From the NCBI GenBank assembly GCA_905215015.1, contig CAJMOS010000034.1, forward strand, positions 1-24,365: 24,365 nt of DNA. The letters are read 5' to 3'. Position 1 is the stretch's first letter. Every line of letters starts with the position of its first letter. Shown here one piece after another: positions 7,681 through 14,069 of this stretch. This DNA is from an uncultured bacterium. Lineage in GTDB: Bacteria; Spirochaetota; Spirochaetia; Sphaerochaetales; Sphaerochaetaceae. Made by a program: the position numbers and the translations under genes. Below the pieces are notes generated by a model, which did not search any database, was not told the DNA's origin, and saw only the letters and a list, made by a program, of their open reading frames with translations.

Positions 7681-9858
7681 ATGGAAGACAAGACGATCAA
7701 GGAACGGATGGAAGCGGACCAGCGGACTGTCGAGCGCTCGTTCACCGATATCGCCAGCCTTCTGGTGGGAGAGAAGGTGACCACGTCCAGCGAGCTGAAG
7801 CGGTGCAGTGCCCGCAACTCCGCCGAGGAAATCTGCAAGTACTTCCATCTGGATGATACCAGCGTCAGCCGTGAGAGCGATGAGGACGGCACGGTCCACC
7901 TGGAGCGCATCCTGCGTCCTGCGGAGTATATATCCCGCACGGTGAAGCTGGAGAAGGGCTGGTGGAAGCGGAGCCGCTCGGTCATGCTTGGCAAGAGTTC
8001 CGATGGGCAGGCGATTATAGCCTTGATTCCCCGCAAGTTCGATGGATACACCTTCTTCGACTACCGCGCAGGACACCGGCGCAAGGTCAACGCCCTGACG
8101 GCGATGGAGATTTCCGACCATGCCCAGGTCTTCATCAAGCCACTTCCCCAGCGGGAACTGGACCACAGGGATGTGGGCAGGTATCTTCTCGGAAACATCT
8201 CGTTTCCCGATTTGTGGATCTTTATCATTCTTGCAGTTCTGGTGACGTTGCTGAGTTTCTTTACTCCTGTTGCCTATCGGTACCTGATTGGCCGTCTCGC
8301 TCCGACCGGACAGCAGAAGATGGTGGTTTCCGCCTTTTTCTGCCTTGCCGGTGTACTGCTGGGAAAGGCGTTTTTTAGCTTGTGCAAGATGGTGGATGGC
8401 TTCCGGCTGGGGAACTCGCTGGAGTTTGATTTCCAGAATGCGGTCATGGGACGGTTGATGTATCTGCCGAGTTCCTATTTCTCCACGTTTGCCACTGGAG
8501 AAGTCTCTGCCCAGATCACCGCTCTTGGCAAGGTGCCCAAACTGATGACCAACTTGTTGACAGGCAGCGGACTGGAGATGGTGATGATGCTCTCCCTCCT
8601 GGTCCAGGCAAACAAGTTCGGCGGACCGATCGTCTATGTGACGGTGCTCTTCCTGCTGGCCGAGGTGTTGATTGCTCTTTCCGCGGAACGGCGGTTGCTT
8701 CGGGCGGAGCGGATGGTGCAGAAGCGTTCATCGGTGCTCTACACCTTCGTCTACAACATGTACGAGGGCATGCAGAAGCTGAAGAACGGTGGAGCGGAGA
8801 AACGGGCCTTTGCACGGTGGGCGTCGCTGTACCGCAACGCGCAGGATCCTTCCTATGTCCAGCCGCTTTCCCTGATTGTCAGCAATGTCCTGATCCGTAC
8901 TCTCAGCTATCTGGGCACGCTGGTCGTTTGCTTCATGGCGGTCCGAAGAAGTCTTTCCCAGGCGGACTATATCGCCTATACGGTCTCGATCGGCATTATC
9001 AGCAGCGCTTTCTTCTCTGTCGTCGATGTGATGCAGACCTTTGCGAGAATCCAGTCGAATCTCGAGGTCGGGGACCCGATTCTCTCATCAGTCCCCGAAC
9101 TGACCAGCGAGAAGCACTTTGTGCGTGACTTGCAGGGAAAGATCGAGGTGAACCACGTTGGCTTCAAGTATCCGGGACAGAACACCCATGTCCTCTCCGG
9201 CTGCTCCTTCACAATCAACGCGGGGGATTACGTTGCCTTGGTGGGGCGCACGGGTAGCGGCAAGAGTACGCTGGTCAAGCTGTTGCTCGGTTTTTTGAAG
9301 ATGGACGACGGAGCGATTTATTATGACGGCAAGGACCTCAACACGCTGGACCTTCCCTCGCTTCGGTGCCATATCGGCACGGTGATGCAGAACGGCAAGC
9401 TCTTCGCAGGCGACATCCGCAGCAACATCTCGATCATGGATTCCTCAATCAGCGATGAGGAGATCCAGAAAGCCTGCGAGATAGCCGGCATCTGGGAAGA
9501 TATCCGGCAAATGCCGATGGGGCTCCACACCTTCGTAGGCGAGGGCGCTGGCGGCCTTTCCGGAGGGCAGAAGCAGCGGATCATGATCGCGAGGGCATTG
9601 GTCTCTCATCCGAGGATGATGATTCTGGACGAGGCGATGAACTCGTTGGACTACCTGACGCAGAAACGGATCTCCATGTATCTGGAGAACGAGAAGTGCA
9701 CCCGTATCATCGTCAGCCATCGTCTCTCCACCATCAAGCAGTGCTCGAAGATCCTTGTCCTGGACAAGGGACGGATTGTCGAGGAAGGGACGTATGAGGA
9801 ACTGGCCGTTCCCGGCACCCAGTTCTCGCGGCTGGTGGACACGCCCAATGCGCTGTGA
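7681..9858 (+). CDS. Second ABC transporter of the NHLM-type exporter (no active peptidase)
   Basis: 725 residues. The N-terminal 160 or so residues form a cytoplasmic domain without C39 catalytic residues. The part reading VKLEKGWWKRSRSVML, then AIIALIPRKFDGYTFFDYRAG and FIKPLP matches the N-terminal domain of the NHLM-type ATPase/permease partner. Six membrane helices run from about residue 178 to 460. The ATPase is complete: Walker A GRTGSGKST near 522, signature LSGGQ near 627, Walker B MMILDEAMNSLD, switch His in IIVSHRLS. The ATG is 2 bases after the preceding stop. In known NHLM clusters this protein accompanies the peptidase transporter and HlyD, and heterodimerisation with the upstream transporter is plausible but not shown by sequence. 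No terminator lies between this gene and the precursor gene 60 bases downstream. Confidence 0.93.
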   Translation: MEDKTIKERMEADQRTVERSFTDIASLLVGEKVTTSSELKRCSARNSAEEICKYFHLDDTSVSRESDEDGTVHLERILRPAEYISRTVKLEKGWWKRSRSVMLGKSSDGQAIIALIPRKFDGYTFFDYRAGHRRKVNALTAMEISDHAQVFIKPLPQRELDHRDVGRYLLGNISFPDLWIFIILAVLVTLLSFFTPVAYRYLIGRLAPTGQQKMVVSAFFCLAGVLLGKAFFSLCKMVDGFRLGNSLEFDFQNAVMGRLMYLPSSYFSTFATGEVSAQITALGKVPKLMTNLLTGSGLEMVMMLSLLVQANKFGGPIVYVTVLFLLAEVLIALSAERRLLRAERMVQKRSSVLYTFVYNMYEGMQKLKNGGAEKRAFARWASLYRNAQDPSYVQPLSLIVSNVLIRTLSYLGTLVVCFMAVRRSLSQADYIAYTVSIGIISSAFFSVVDVMQTFARIQSNLEVGDPILSSVPELTSEKHFVRDLQGKIEVNHVGFKYPGQNTHVLSGCSFTINAGDYVALVGRTGSGKSTLVKLLLGFLKMDDGAIYYDGKDLNTLDLPSLRCHIGTVMQNGKLFAGDIRSNISIMDSSISDEEIQKACEIAGIWEDIRQMPMGLHTFVGEGAGGLSGGQKQRIMIARALVSHPRMMILDEAMNSLDYLTQKRISMYLENEKCTRIIVSHRLSTIKQCSKILVLDKGRIVEEGTYEELAVPGTQFSRLVDTPNAL

Positions 9859-9867
9859 CGTTCTCTC

Positions 9868-9896
9868 TTGCCTATTCCTTGGTTTTGAAGTAAATT
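9868..9896 (+). promoter_or_regulatory. Promoter of the double-glycine peptide gene
   Basis: TTGCCT (9868-9873), a 17-base spacer and TAAATT (9891-9896). The predicted start is near 9903, followed by AGGGAG at 9903-9908 and the ATG at 9918. It lies in the gap after the second ABC transporter and would let the precursor be made in excess over its exporter. Confidence 0.7.
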
Positions 9897-9917
9897 AGAG
9901 GCAGGGAGAAACTTCGT

Positions 9918-10151
9918 ATGAAGTGGCTGAAAAGAGCTTGTGGTACAGCCAATGCACTGACTGATACCGACCTTTCCCAAGTGGAAGGTGGAGCGAAAGT
10001 GGCCACCATCCATTTACATGCGGAGGTGCCGAACCGGGTTGAGACGACGGTAGGGGCCGATGGTTCCTATGCTGTCACCGCGAATGGCGACGCACAACTG
10101 AGCACGTATCAGGATGGTGATGGGGTTCGGGTGAATGTCGTCGCTAGCTGA
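9918..10151 (+). CDS. Double-glycine-leader precursor peptide, predicted export substrate
   Basis: 77 residues, no family recognised. Residues 14-25 (LTDTDLSQVEGG) fit the double-glycine leader consensus exactly at the recognition positions: Leu at -12, Leu at -7, Val at -4, Gly-Gly at -2/-1, with Asp at the usual acidic -8. Cleavage after Gly25 by the C39 transporter upstream would release a 52-residue product starting AKVATIHLHAEV. The product has no cysteine, six acidic residues against three Lys/Arg, and alternating hydrophobic/polar residues with Gly-Asp turns, suggesting beta-strands. It has its own promoter, a clean Shine-Dalgarno (AGGGAG) and a strong terminator. No lanthionine, cyclodehydratase or radical-SAM RiPP enzyme and no immunity gene is recognisable beside it. 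Bacteriocin, signal or surface peptide all remain possible. Confidence 0.85.
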   Translation: MKWLKRACGTANALTDTDLSQVEGGAKVATIHLHAEVPNRVETTVGADGSYAVTANGDAQLSTYQDGDGVRVNVVAS

Positions 10152-10167
10152 CGGCATCCACGTCACA

Positions 10168-10193
10168 AGGGCGGCCGAAAGGTCGCCTTTTTT
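10168..10193 (+). terminator. Intrinsic terminator of the export operon
   Basis: A 7-bp stem (GGCGGCC with GGTCGCC, one G-T wobble) closes a GAAA tetraloop and is followed by six T residues, 18 bases after the precursor stop codon. Confidence 0.9.
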
Positions 10194-10199
10194 GTGCCC

Positions 10200-10228
10200 T
10201 TGCAGGAATCCGTTCTCCGTGCCATCAT
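10200..10228 (+). promoter_or_regulatory. Promoter of the RluA-like gene, leaderless layout
   Basis: TTGCAG (10200-10205), a 17-base spacer and CATCAT (10223-10228) with TGC just upstream. The ATG at 10238 is 9 bases after the -10 and has no Shine-Dalgarno. Weaker -10 than the others. Confidence 0.45.
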
Positions 10229-10237
10229 CCTTCTATC

Positions 10238-11506
10238 ATGTTCCAACCGATTCCCACCCAGCGGGCCCATGTCCTGTGCGAGATGCTGAAGACCGACCTT
10301 GACGTCCACCAGACGATGGACTGGGAGGGCGAAGGCGTCATATCGACCGGGGCCATGTTCAGCGGAAGCCGAGGTCATATGATTGGACTGTTGCTGTGCA
10401 AGGACGAGAAGCAGAACAAGCATCTGCTCAAGGCCTTCAGCGGGGTCTATGACGGGCACTGGGAAATCCCGGGCTGGGTCGGGCCCTGCTTTGATGTCCC
10501 GCGCTACAAGGCGATCCTGGAGACCTATGATTTCCAGATCAAAAGCGCGGAGCGGGAGGGTAGGGAGAGCGCTTCTTTTTCCCTTGCCTGCCAGAAGGAG
10601 CTGTTCGGGCTCTACCGCTTCAGAGGCGTGGGGGGAAGGACGCTCACCATCAAGGATATCTTTGGCGACCGGCTGCCTCCTTCCGGCAGCGGTGACTGCT
10701 GTGCCCCCAAGCTTCTGACCGAGTGCTACCGCAGGGGCTGGTACCCTGTCAGCATGGCCGAATTTTACTATGGGAAAGACAGTCCTTCGGGAAACCGGGT
10801 CAATGGAGCGTTCTATGACCCCTGCGAGAATCGGTGCCGGCCGATACTGGACGCCATGCTGGGGCTGGATGTCATCTACGCGGATGAGTCGATCTGCGTG
10901 GTAAACAAGCCCTCGGGGTTGCTTTCCGTCCCCGGCAAAGGGCCGGACAAGCAGGATTGCGTGGTCAACAGGGTGAAGGCTCTTTTTCCCCGGTCGATTT
11001 CCCAGCCATCGGTACATCGCCTTGACCAGGATACCTCCGGGGTGCTGGTCTATGGCCTGACCCGACAGGCACAAGCCAACCTTTCCGTGCAGTTCGCCAA
11101 AGGAGAGGTGCGCAAGGAGTACCAGGCGTTGCTCGAGGGTGTGCTGAAGGAGGATGGCGGGGATATCGATGTCCCTATCCGTCCGGACTATGAGAACCGC
11201 CCCTACCAGATGTACGACCCGAAGGATGGCAAGTACGCCATCACCCATTGGGAGAAGATGGATGTGGAGAAACTGCCGGATGGAAGCGTGGTCACCCGGG
11301 TACGCTTTTTGCCCCATACCGGCCGCACCCATCAGCTTCGGGTCCATAGCGCTTTTCCCCAAGGGCTCGGGCATCCGATTGTCGGGGACCGATTCTATGG
11401 CCATGGTAAGGAAGGGCAGCGGCTCTGCCTGCATGCCCGGCGTTTGGAGATCCATCACCCGGAAACAGGGAAAAAGATGGTCTTCGAGGCTGACGTGCCG
11501 TTCTGA
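10238..11506 (+). CDS. RluA-family RNA pseudouridine synthase with N-terminal module
   Basis: 422 residues. The C-terminal half (about 210-422) is a RluA-type catalytic domain that isomerises uridine to pseudouridine in rRNA or tRNA. VIYADESICVVNKPSGLLSVPG opens it, catalytic Asp263 lies in HRLDQDTSGVL, and HTGRTHQLRVH and LCLHARRLEI close it. No S4 domain is visible. The first 200 residues are an extension of a type I recall from RluA-like proteins of some other bacteria, with GLLLCKDEKQNKHLLKAFSG, GHWEIPGWVGPCFD and GDCCAPKLL as its conserved points; its function is unknown to me. The target uridine cannot be inferred. It is monocistronic, lying between the export-operon terminator and the convergent BASS gene. 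Start chosen by the promoter position; no RBS is visible. Confidence 0.9.
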   Translation: MFQPIPTQRAHVLCEMLKTDLDVHQTMDWEGEGVISTGAMFSGSRGHMIGLLLCKDEKQNKHLLKAFSGVYDGHWEIPGWVGPCFDVPRYKAILETYDFQIKSAEREGRESASFSLACQKELFGLYRFRGVGGRTLTIKDIFGDRLPPSGSGDCCAPKLLTECYRRGWYPVSMAEFYYGKDSPSGNRVNGAFYDPCENRCRPILDAMLGLDVIYADESICVVNKPSGLLSVPGKGPDKQDCVVNRVKALFPRSISQPSVHRLDQDTSGVLVYGLTRQAQANLSVQFAKGEVRKEYQALLEGVLKEDGGDIDVPIRPDYENRPYQMYDPKDGKYAITHWEKMDVEKLPDGSVVTRVRFLPHTGRTHQLRVHSAFPQGLGHPIVGDRFYGHGKEGQRLCLHARRLEIHHPETGKKMVFEADVPF

Positions 11507-11553
11507 GCAAGATATCGTTCTTTCGTTGTGTTGGAAGAAAGGGAAGACGACGA

Positions 11554-11573
11554 CGGCCACCCGAAGGTGGCCG
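11554..11573 (-). terminator. Terminator of the BASS gene, possibly bidirectional
   Basis: A perfect 8-bp stem (CGGCCACC with GGTGGCCG) lies between the convergent genes. Read on the minus strand, the loop is the very stable C(TTCG)G and pyrimidine-rich sequence follows. On the plus strand there is no T-run, so termination of the RluA-like gene here is less sure. Confidence 0.6.
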
Positions 11574-11601
11574 CCATGTGTATCCAGAAACTTGCTGTCC
11601 G

Positions 11602-12603
11602 TCAGTTCTTGGCTTCCTCTTCCGGGTCATGGAGCTTGGAAGCATAGAAATTGGCAAGCAGGGAACCAGAGAAGTTGTGCCAGACGCTGAAGACGGCTCC
11701 CGGGACAGTGGCAAGGGCCATGTCGGGGAAGCTGGTGCGGGCAAGGCTGGTGGCCAGGCCGCTGTTCTGCATGCCGACCTCGATCGAGAGGGCTTTGCGC
11801 TTGGCGACGTTGAGGCCGATGGCACAGGCGACCAGATACCCGAGCAGGTAGCCGAGGCAGTTGTGCAGGATGACGACGGGGATGATCATCAGCGCGTTCA
11901 TGTTGGGTCCGAGCATCCTGCCGGTGGCCGGATCGACGTTGATCAGGGCCTTGTGGCTCGCGGCTACGACGGCCATGATGATCATGCAGATGGCGGTGAC
12001 GGAAATCAGCGGCAGCACGTTGCGGACCTCCTTGGTCTGCTTGCCGAAGAAGTGGTTGATCACAAGGCCAAGGGCGATCGGGAGCAGAACCACCTTGATG
12101 ATGCTGACGAACATGGGCCAAAAGGCGACATTGATGGTCGTCGAAAGCAACAGCTTGGCGAGCAGCGGAGTCATGAACGGCGCGCACAGCGTGGAGACGC
12201 AGGTCATGCTGATGGACAGCGGGACATCACCTTTCGCAAGGAAGGTCATGACGTTGCTGCTGGTGCCGCCAGGGCAGGTGCCGACCAGCACGACACCAAT
12301 CAGCAGGGCGTCTTCCAGCCTGAAGATCTTGCCCAGGGCAATCGCAAGGAGTGGCATGATCAGGAACTGGGAGCAGAAACCGATGAGAATGTCTTTCGGT
12401 CTCTTCAAGACACGAACGAAATCCTCGGCGTTCGTGGTCAAGCCCATACCGAACATGACGATCATCAGCAGCGGGTTGACCCAAGAGGTCTTCAACCAAC
12501 CGGTGATAGCCTGCGGTACGAACAAAGCGAAGACTGCACAGACCAGACTGATGACAGCCATGTATTTGCCTGCAAAGCTACTGATTTTTTCCAGGGCACG
12601 CAT
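11602..12603 (-). CDS. BASS-family sodium/organic-acid symporter
   Basis: 333 residues with about ten hydrophobic helices, inner membrane. Bile acid:sodium symporter family. The two crossover-region motifs are present: GTCPGGTSSNVMTFLAKGDVPLS near residue 110 and EVGMQNSGLATSLA near 275, which in structurally known members line the sodium and substrate sites. Bacterial members carry varied organic anions (for example pantoate, pyruvate or bile acids); the substrate here is unknown. I chose the ATG at 12603 because AAGGAG lies 10 bases upstream. A GTG nine bases before it is in frame but sits directly against that site. It is monocistronic with its own promoter and terminator. The C-terminus is short and acidic (HDPEEEAKN). 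Confidence 0.92.
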   Translation of the reverse strand: MRALEKISSFAGKYMAVISLVCAVFALFVPQAITGWLKTSWVNPLLMIVMFGMGLTTNAEDFVRVLKRPKDILIGFCSQFLIMPLLAIALGKIFRLEDALLIGVVLVGTCPGGTSSNVMTFLAKGDVPLSISMTCVSTLCAPFMTPLLAKLLLSTTINVAFWPMFVSIIKVVLLPIALGLVINHFFGKQTKEVRNVLPLISVTAICMIIMAVVAASHKALINVDPATGRMLGPNMNALMIIPVVILHNCLGYLLGYLVACAIGLNVAKRKALSIEVGMQNSGLATSLARTSFPDMALATVPGAVFSVWHNFSGSLLANFYASKLHDPEEEAKN

Positions 12604-12638
12604 TGTTCTCACTCTCCTTGAATGAATAATTGATGGCT

Positions 12639-12667
12639 ATACTAGACATTTTGGGTGTTTTTGTAAA
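12639..12667 (-). promoter_or_regulatory. Promoter of the BASS gene
   Basis: On the minus strand, TTTACA (12667-12662), a 17-base spacer and TAGTAT (12644-12639). The transcript would have a leader of about 30 bases containing the Shine-Dalgarno. Confidence 0.5.
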
Positions 12668-12678
12668 TATGGTGTTTG

Positions 12679-12714
12679 CATATGCATTCAATAAAGTTTC
12701 ATGAATTGCATATG
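12679..12714. promoter_or_regulatory. Inverted repeat upstream of the BASS promoter, operator candidate
   Basis: CATATGCATTCA (12679-12690) and TGAATTGCATATG (12702-12714) are inverted copies differing by a single inserted base, separated by 11 bases. The same sequence also contains TTGCATATG as a direct repeat at 12676 and 12706, exactly 30 bases apart. It lies 12 bases upstream of the predicted -35 of the BASS gene. The rest of the gap between the BASS gene and mntP shows nothing else but the hairpin at 12773. Confidence 0.4.
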
Positions 12715-12772
12715 GAATGTGCGGCATGCCTGCATGTCGGTCCGAGAAAAGACAACCATGCGATACGACGAA

Positions 12773-12800
12773 GCAACCTCCTTCTATGCAAAGGGGTTGC
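12773..12800 (-). terminator. Possible terminator of mntP
   Basis: A hairpin with an 8-bp stem (GCAACC with GGTTGC outermost, then T-G and C-G) and a short second stem, 18 bases after the mntP stop on the minus strand. Only a weak pyrimidine tail (TTCGTCGT) follows. Confidence 0.4.
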
Positions 12801-12817
12801 GGATAGTGATTGAAAAA

Positions 12818-13402
12818 TTACAGCGCAAGGATTCCCAAATGTTCGAGTAGTATCTTCAAGCCCATCAGGATCAGCACCGAGCCGCCGAGAATCTGGGCTC
12901 CTTTCTCGAACCTGGTTCCGAACAGGTGTCCGATCAGTACGCCACAGACGCAGATGAGGAACGTGACGATGCCGATGACCAGGGACGCCTCGAGGATGTT
13001 GACCGAGAGGAACGCGAAGGTGATGCCGACCGCCAGCGCGTCGATGCTGGTGGCGATGGCGAGGATGAAGAGTTCCTTCACATCCAGGCGCTCCAGCTTC
13101 TTTTCTTCCTGCCGCTCTTCGCACGCGCACTCATGCAGGCTTTCCCAGATCATCTTGCCGCCGATCAAGGCCAGCAGGACAAAAGCGATCCAGTGGTCGA
13201 TGGCGGTGATGTAGGACTGGAACTGCACGCCGAGGAGATAGCCGGCCACCGGCATCAGGAACTGGAACCCACCGAAGAAGAGGGCGATTACGAAGGTCCA
13301 TCCCCAGGAAAGCTTTTTCATCGTCAGGCCCTTGACCATCGAGATGGCGAAGGCGTCCATCGACAAGCTGACCCCGAAAGCAACGAATTCAACAATATGC
13401 AT
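12818..13402 (-). CDS. mntP: Manganese efflux pump MntP
   Basis: 194 residues, six membrane helices, inner membrane. Exports Mn2+. The two aspartates essential in E. coli MntP are in place: Asp16 in SLSMDAFAIS and Asp121 in SIDALAVG, reflecting the two inverted three-helix repeats. The cytoplasmic loop between the halves is highly charged and contains Cys residues (HECACEERQEEKK). I chose the ATG at 13402 because the family begins there; an in-frame TTG extension would run back through the T-run of the efp terminator. No promoter or yybP-ykoY-like leader fits into the 13 bases between that T-run and the start codon, and the RBS is weak. Confidence 0.93.
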   Translation of the reverse strand: MHIVEFVAFGVSLSMDAFAISMVKGLTMKKLSWGWTFVIALFFGGFQFLMPVAGYLLGVQFQSYITAIDHWIAFVLLALIGGKMIWESLHECACEERQEEKKLERLDVKELFILAIATSIDALAVGITFAFLSVNILEASLVIGIVTFLICVCGVLIGHLFGTRFEKGAQILGGSVLILMGLKILLEHLGILAL

Positions 13403-13415
13403 AGAACTTCTGCTC

Positions 13416-13441
13416 AAAAAAAAGAGGAGCATGAGCTCCTC
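13416..13441 (-). terminator. Intrinsic terminator between efp and mntP
   Basis: On the minus strand, a 7-bp perfect stem GAGGAGC / GCTCCTC with loop TCAT is followed by eight T residues. It begins 22 bases after the efp stop and ends 13 bases before the mntP ATG. Confidence 0.92.
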
Positions 13442-13462
13442 TTCGGTCCGGACGAGTCGGAA

Positions 13463-14029
13463 TCAGTTGTTGACCCTTTCCAGGTACTCTTTCGTCTCCG
13501 TATTGACCCTGATCTTCTCGCCCGCCTTGATGAAGATGGGCACGCGGACCTTCAGGCCGGTATCGGTGACGGCGTTCTTGGTGGCACCGGTGACGGTGTC
13601 ACCCTTGATCGCCTCTTCAGCCTCGGCGACGGTGTAGACGACCTTGCTCGGAATCTGGATGTCCAGGAGCTGGTCCTCCCAGAACGTGCAGCGATAGGTG
13701 TCGCCCTCTTTCATCAGGTACTGGTAGTCGGGGAAGGTGGCCATCGGAACAGTCTCTTCCTCGAAGGTGTTGGCATCCTGGAAATGGAACAGCTCGCCAT
13801 CCTGGTACAGATATTGGCAATCCCTGTCCTCGACGTTGATGTCCTCAACGGTGTCCTGGCTCTTGATGGTGTCGCTCAGGGTCTGTCCGGTGGTGGGGCT
13901 CTTCATCTTGAGTCTCACAAATGCGGAACCCTTGCCAGGGTTGACGAACTCACGCTCTACGACGATGTAGGGCTGACCTTTGACCAAAAGGGCGGTACCC
14001 TTATCAATCTGACCTGCTTTCATAGACAT
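13463..14029 (-). CDS. efp: Translation elongation factor P
   Basis: 188 residues, the exact usual length. It binds the ribosome between P and E sites and rescues stalling at polyproline. Three beta-barrel domains are visible: KOW-like N-terminal domain with the modification loop FVNPGKGSAF, a central OB domain, and the C-terminal OB domain with ATKNAVTDTGLKVRVPIFIKAGEKIRVNTET. Lys33 in PGKG corresponds to E. coli Lys34, the residue beta-lysylated by EpmA with EpmB. It is downstream of epmA by 40 bases on the same strand, so likely one operon. Start at 14029 with GAGG 9 bases upstream; a second ATG two codons later is possible. A strong terminator follows. Confidence 0.97.
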   Translation of the reverse strand: MSMKAGQIDKGTALLVKGQPYIVVEREFVNPGKGSAFVRLKMKSPTTGQTLSDTIKSQDTVEDINVEDRDCQYLYQDGELFHFQDANTFEEETVPMATFPDYQYLMKEGDTYRCTFWEDQLLDIQIPSKVVYTVAEAEEAIKGDTVTGATKNAVTDTGLKVRVPIFIKAGEKIRVNTETKEYLERVNN

Positions 14030-14069
14030 GATAACTATCCTCTATATTGCGAATTAGGATTTAGAAGTA

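Noticed and set aside
11578..12621. Long plus-strand open frame opposite the BASS gene
   Set aside because: The product is an extremely Asp/His/Gln-rich low-complexity string, the typical antisense image of a hydrophobic membrane protein.
13403..13462. Manganese riboswitch (yybP-ykoY) before mntP
   Set aside because: The gap of about 60 bases is mostly a terminator hairpin; there is no room for the riboswitch fold and none of its conserved loops are seen.
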